From Thermoplasmatota archaeon (GTDB lineage Archaea; Thermoplasmatota; Thermoplasmata; Thermoplasmatales; Thermoplasmataceae): DNA of 6,516 bases. Made by a program: the position numbers and the translations under genes. Location of the stretch: assembly GCA_023379345.1 (NCBI GenBank), contig JAMCUV010000095.1, positions 1 through 6,516 of the forward strand. Reading direction: 5' to 3'. The first letter of the stretch is position 1; each line of letters begins with the position of its first letter. The notes under the pieces were generated by a model, which worked only from the letters and a program-made list of their open reading frames with translations, did no database searches and was not told the origin of the DNA. Positions 6,438-6,516 of this stretch are shown piece after piece.

Positions 6438-6516
6438 TCAGTTGTCGTCATCGTCGTCATCGTAGTCGTCATCATCATCGTAATCGCGTCTCTTCACGAA
6501 GTTTACCAACGGTGAG
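6438..6516 (-). CDS. C-terminal end of an unidentified protein with an aspartate-rich tail (5' part outside the window)
   Basis: The - strand frame is open from the window edge to TGA at 6438-6440 and gives 25 residues: SPLVNFVKRR followed by DYDDDDDYDDDDDDN. The last 15 residues hold 12 Asp, 2 Tyr and 1 Asn, an extreme acidic tail behind a short basic patch. Such tails are usually disordered and may bind cations, basic protein surfaces or mimic nucleic acid; which applies cannot be told. Support comes from the downstream poly-T terminator, the same direction as the next three genes, and the mixed GAT/GAC usage, which keeps aspartate while changing the third base. I do not recognise the protein; too little is present. 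Confidence 0.65.
   Translation of the reverse strand, partial: SPLVNFVKRRDYDDDDDYDDDDDDN
6441..6482. repeat. Trinucleotide-type repeat tract encoding the aspartate tail
   Basis: The + strand is a near-continuous run of GTC/ATC triplets, including three copies of GTCGTCATC (6444-6452, 6453-6461, 6465-6473). On the - strand these are GAC/GAT codons. Tracts like this can change length by replication slippage in whole codons. Confidence 0.7.

Noticed and set aside
6384..6515. A 43-residue + strand small membrane protein from TTG 6384 with a Val/Ile-only helix
   Set aside because: Its hydrophobic run is the exact antisense of a run of Asp codons; the - strand frame has a terminator and matching gene direction, and no SD or correctly spaced promoter serves the + frame.

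Overview
The window looks like a stretch of euryarchaeal chromosome, most likely from the Thermoplasmata (Thermoplasmatales-like). That placement is inferred from gene content and style, not from a marker gene. The signs are an Lhr-type helicase with a C-terminal four-cysteine zinc site, an archaeal dUTPase of the dCTP deaminase fold, a small stand-alone archaeal Toprim protein, a BRE/TATA promoter placed for a leaderless message, many AGG/AGA arginine and ATA isoleucine codons, and tight packing. I see no mobile element, CRISPR array, tRNA or rRNA.

Layout. On the + strand, positions 1-2049 hold three closely packed genes: the 3' part of an NCS1-family nucleobase permease, a dUTPase-like protein starting in a 4-base ATGA overlap with it, and a small SRPBCC (START/Bet v1-like) protein 13 bases further on. 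On the - strand, reading from the right edge, there is the last 25 residues of an unidentified protein ending in an almost pure aspartate tail (6438-6516), then a poly-T terminator and an AT-rich gap of 287 bases with a probable promoter, then a 911-residue Lhr-like helicase from a TTG start, a Toprim protein with its own promoter, and RNase Z 23 bases behind it. The two clusters converge, and the SRPBCC and RNase Z coding regions overlap tail to tail by 23 bases.

How the genes fit together. The permease and dUTPase may both serve pyrimidine/nucleobase handling. The - strand trio all act, or are predicted to act, on nucleic acid: a helicase, a Toprim phosphotransfer domain and the tRNA 3'-end nuclease. 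The shared theme is suggestive, but the helicase appears to be transcribed separately from the Toprim-RNase Z pair.

Most of this is compact housekeeping sequence, and I do not see convincing evidence of a new multi-gene system. The points most worth a second look are the loss of the deaminase glutamate in the dUTPase-like protein, the aspartate-rich tail with a membrane-like mirror on the other strand, the Toprim-RNase Z pairing with its leaderless promoter, and the antisense gene overlap.
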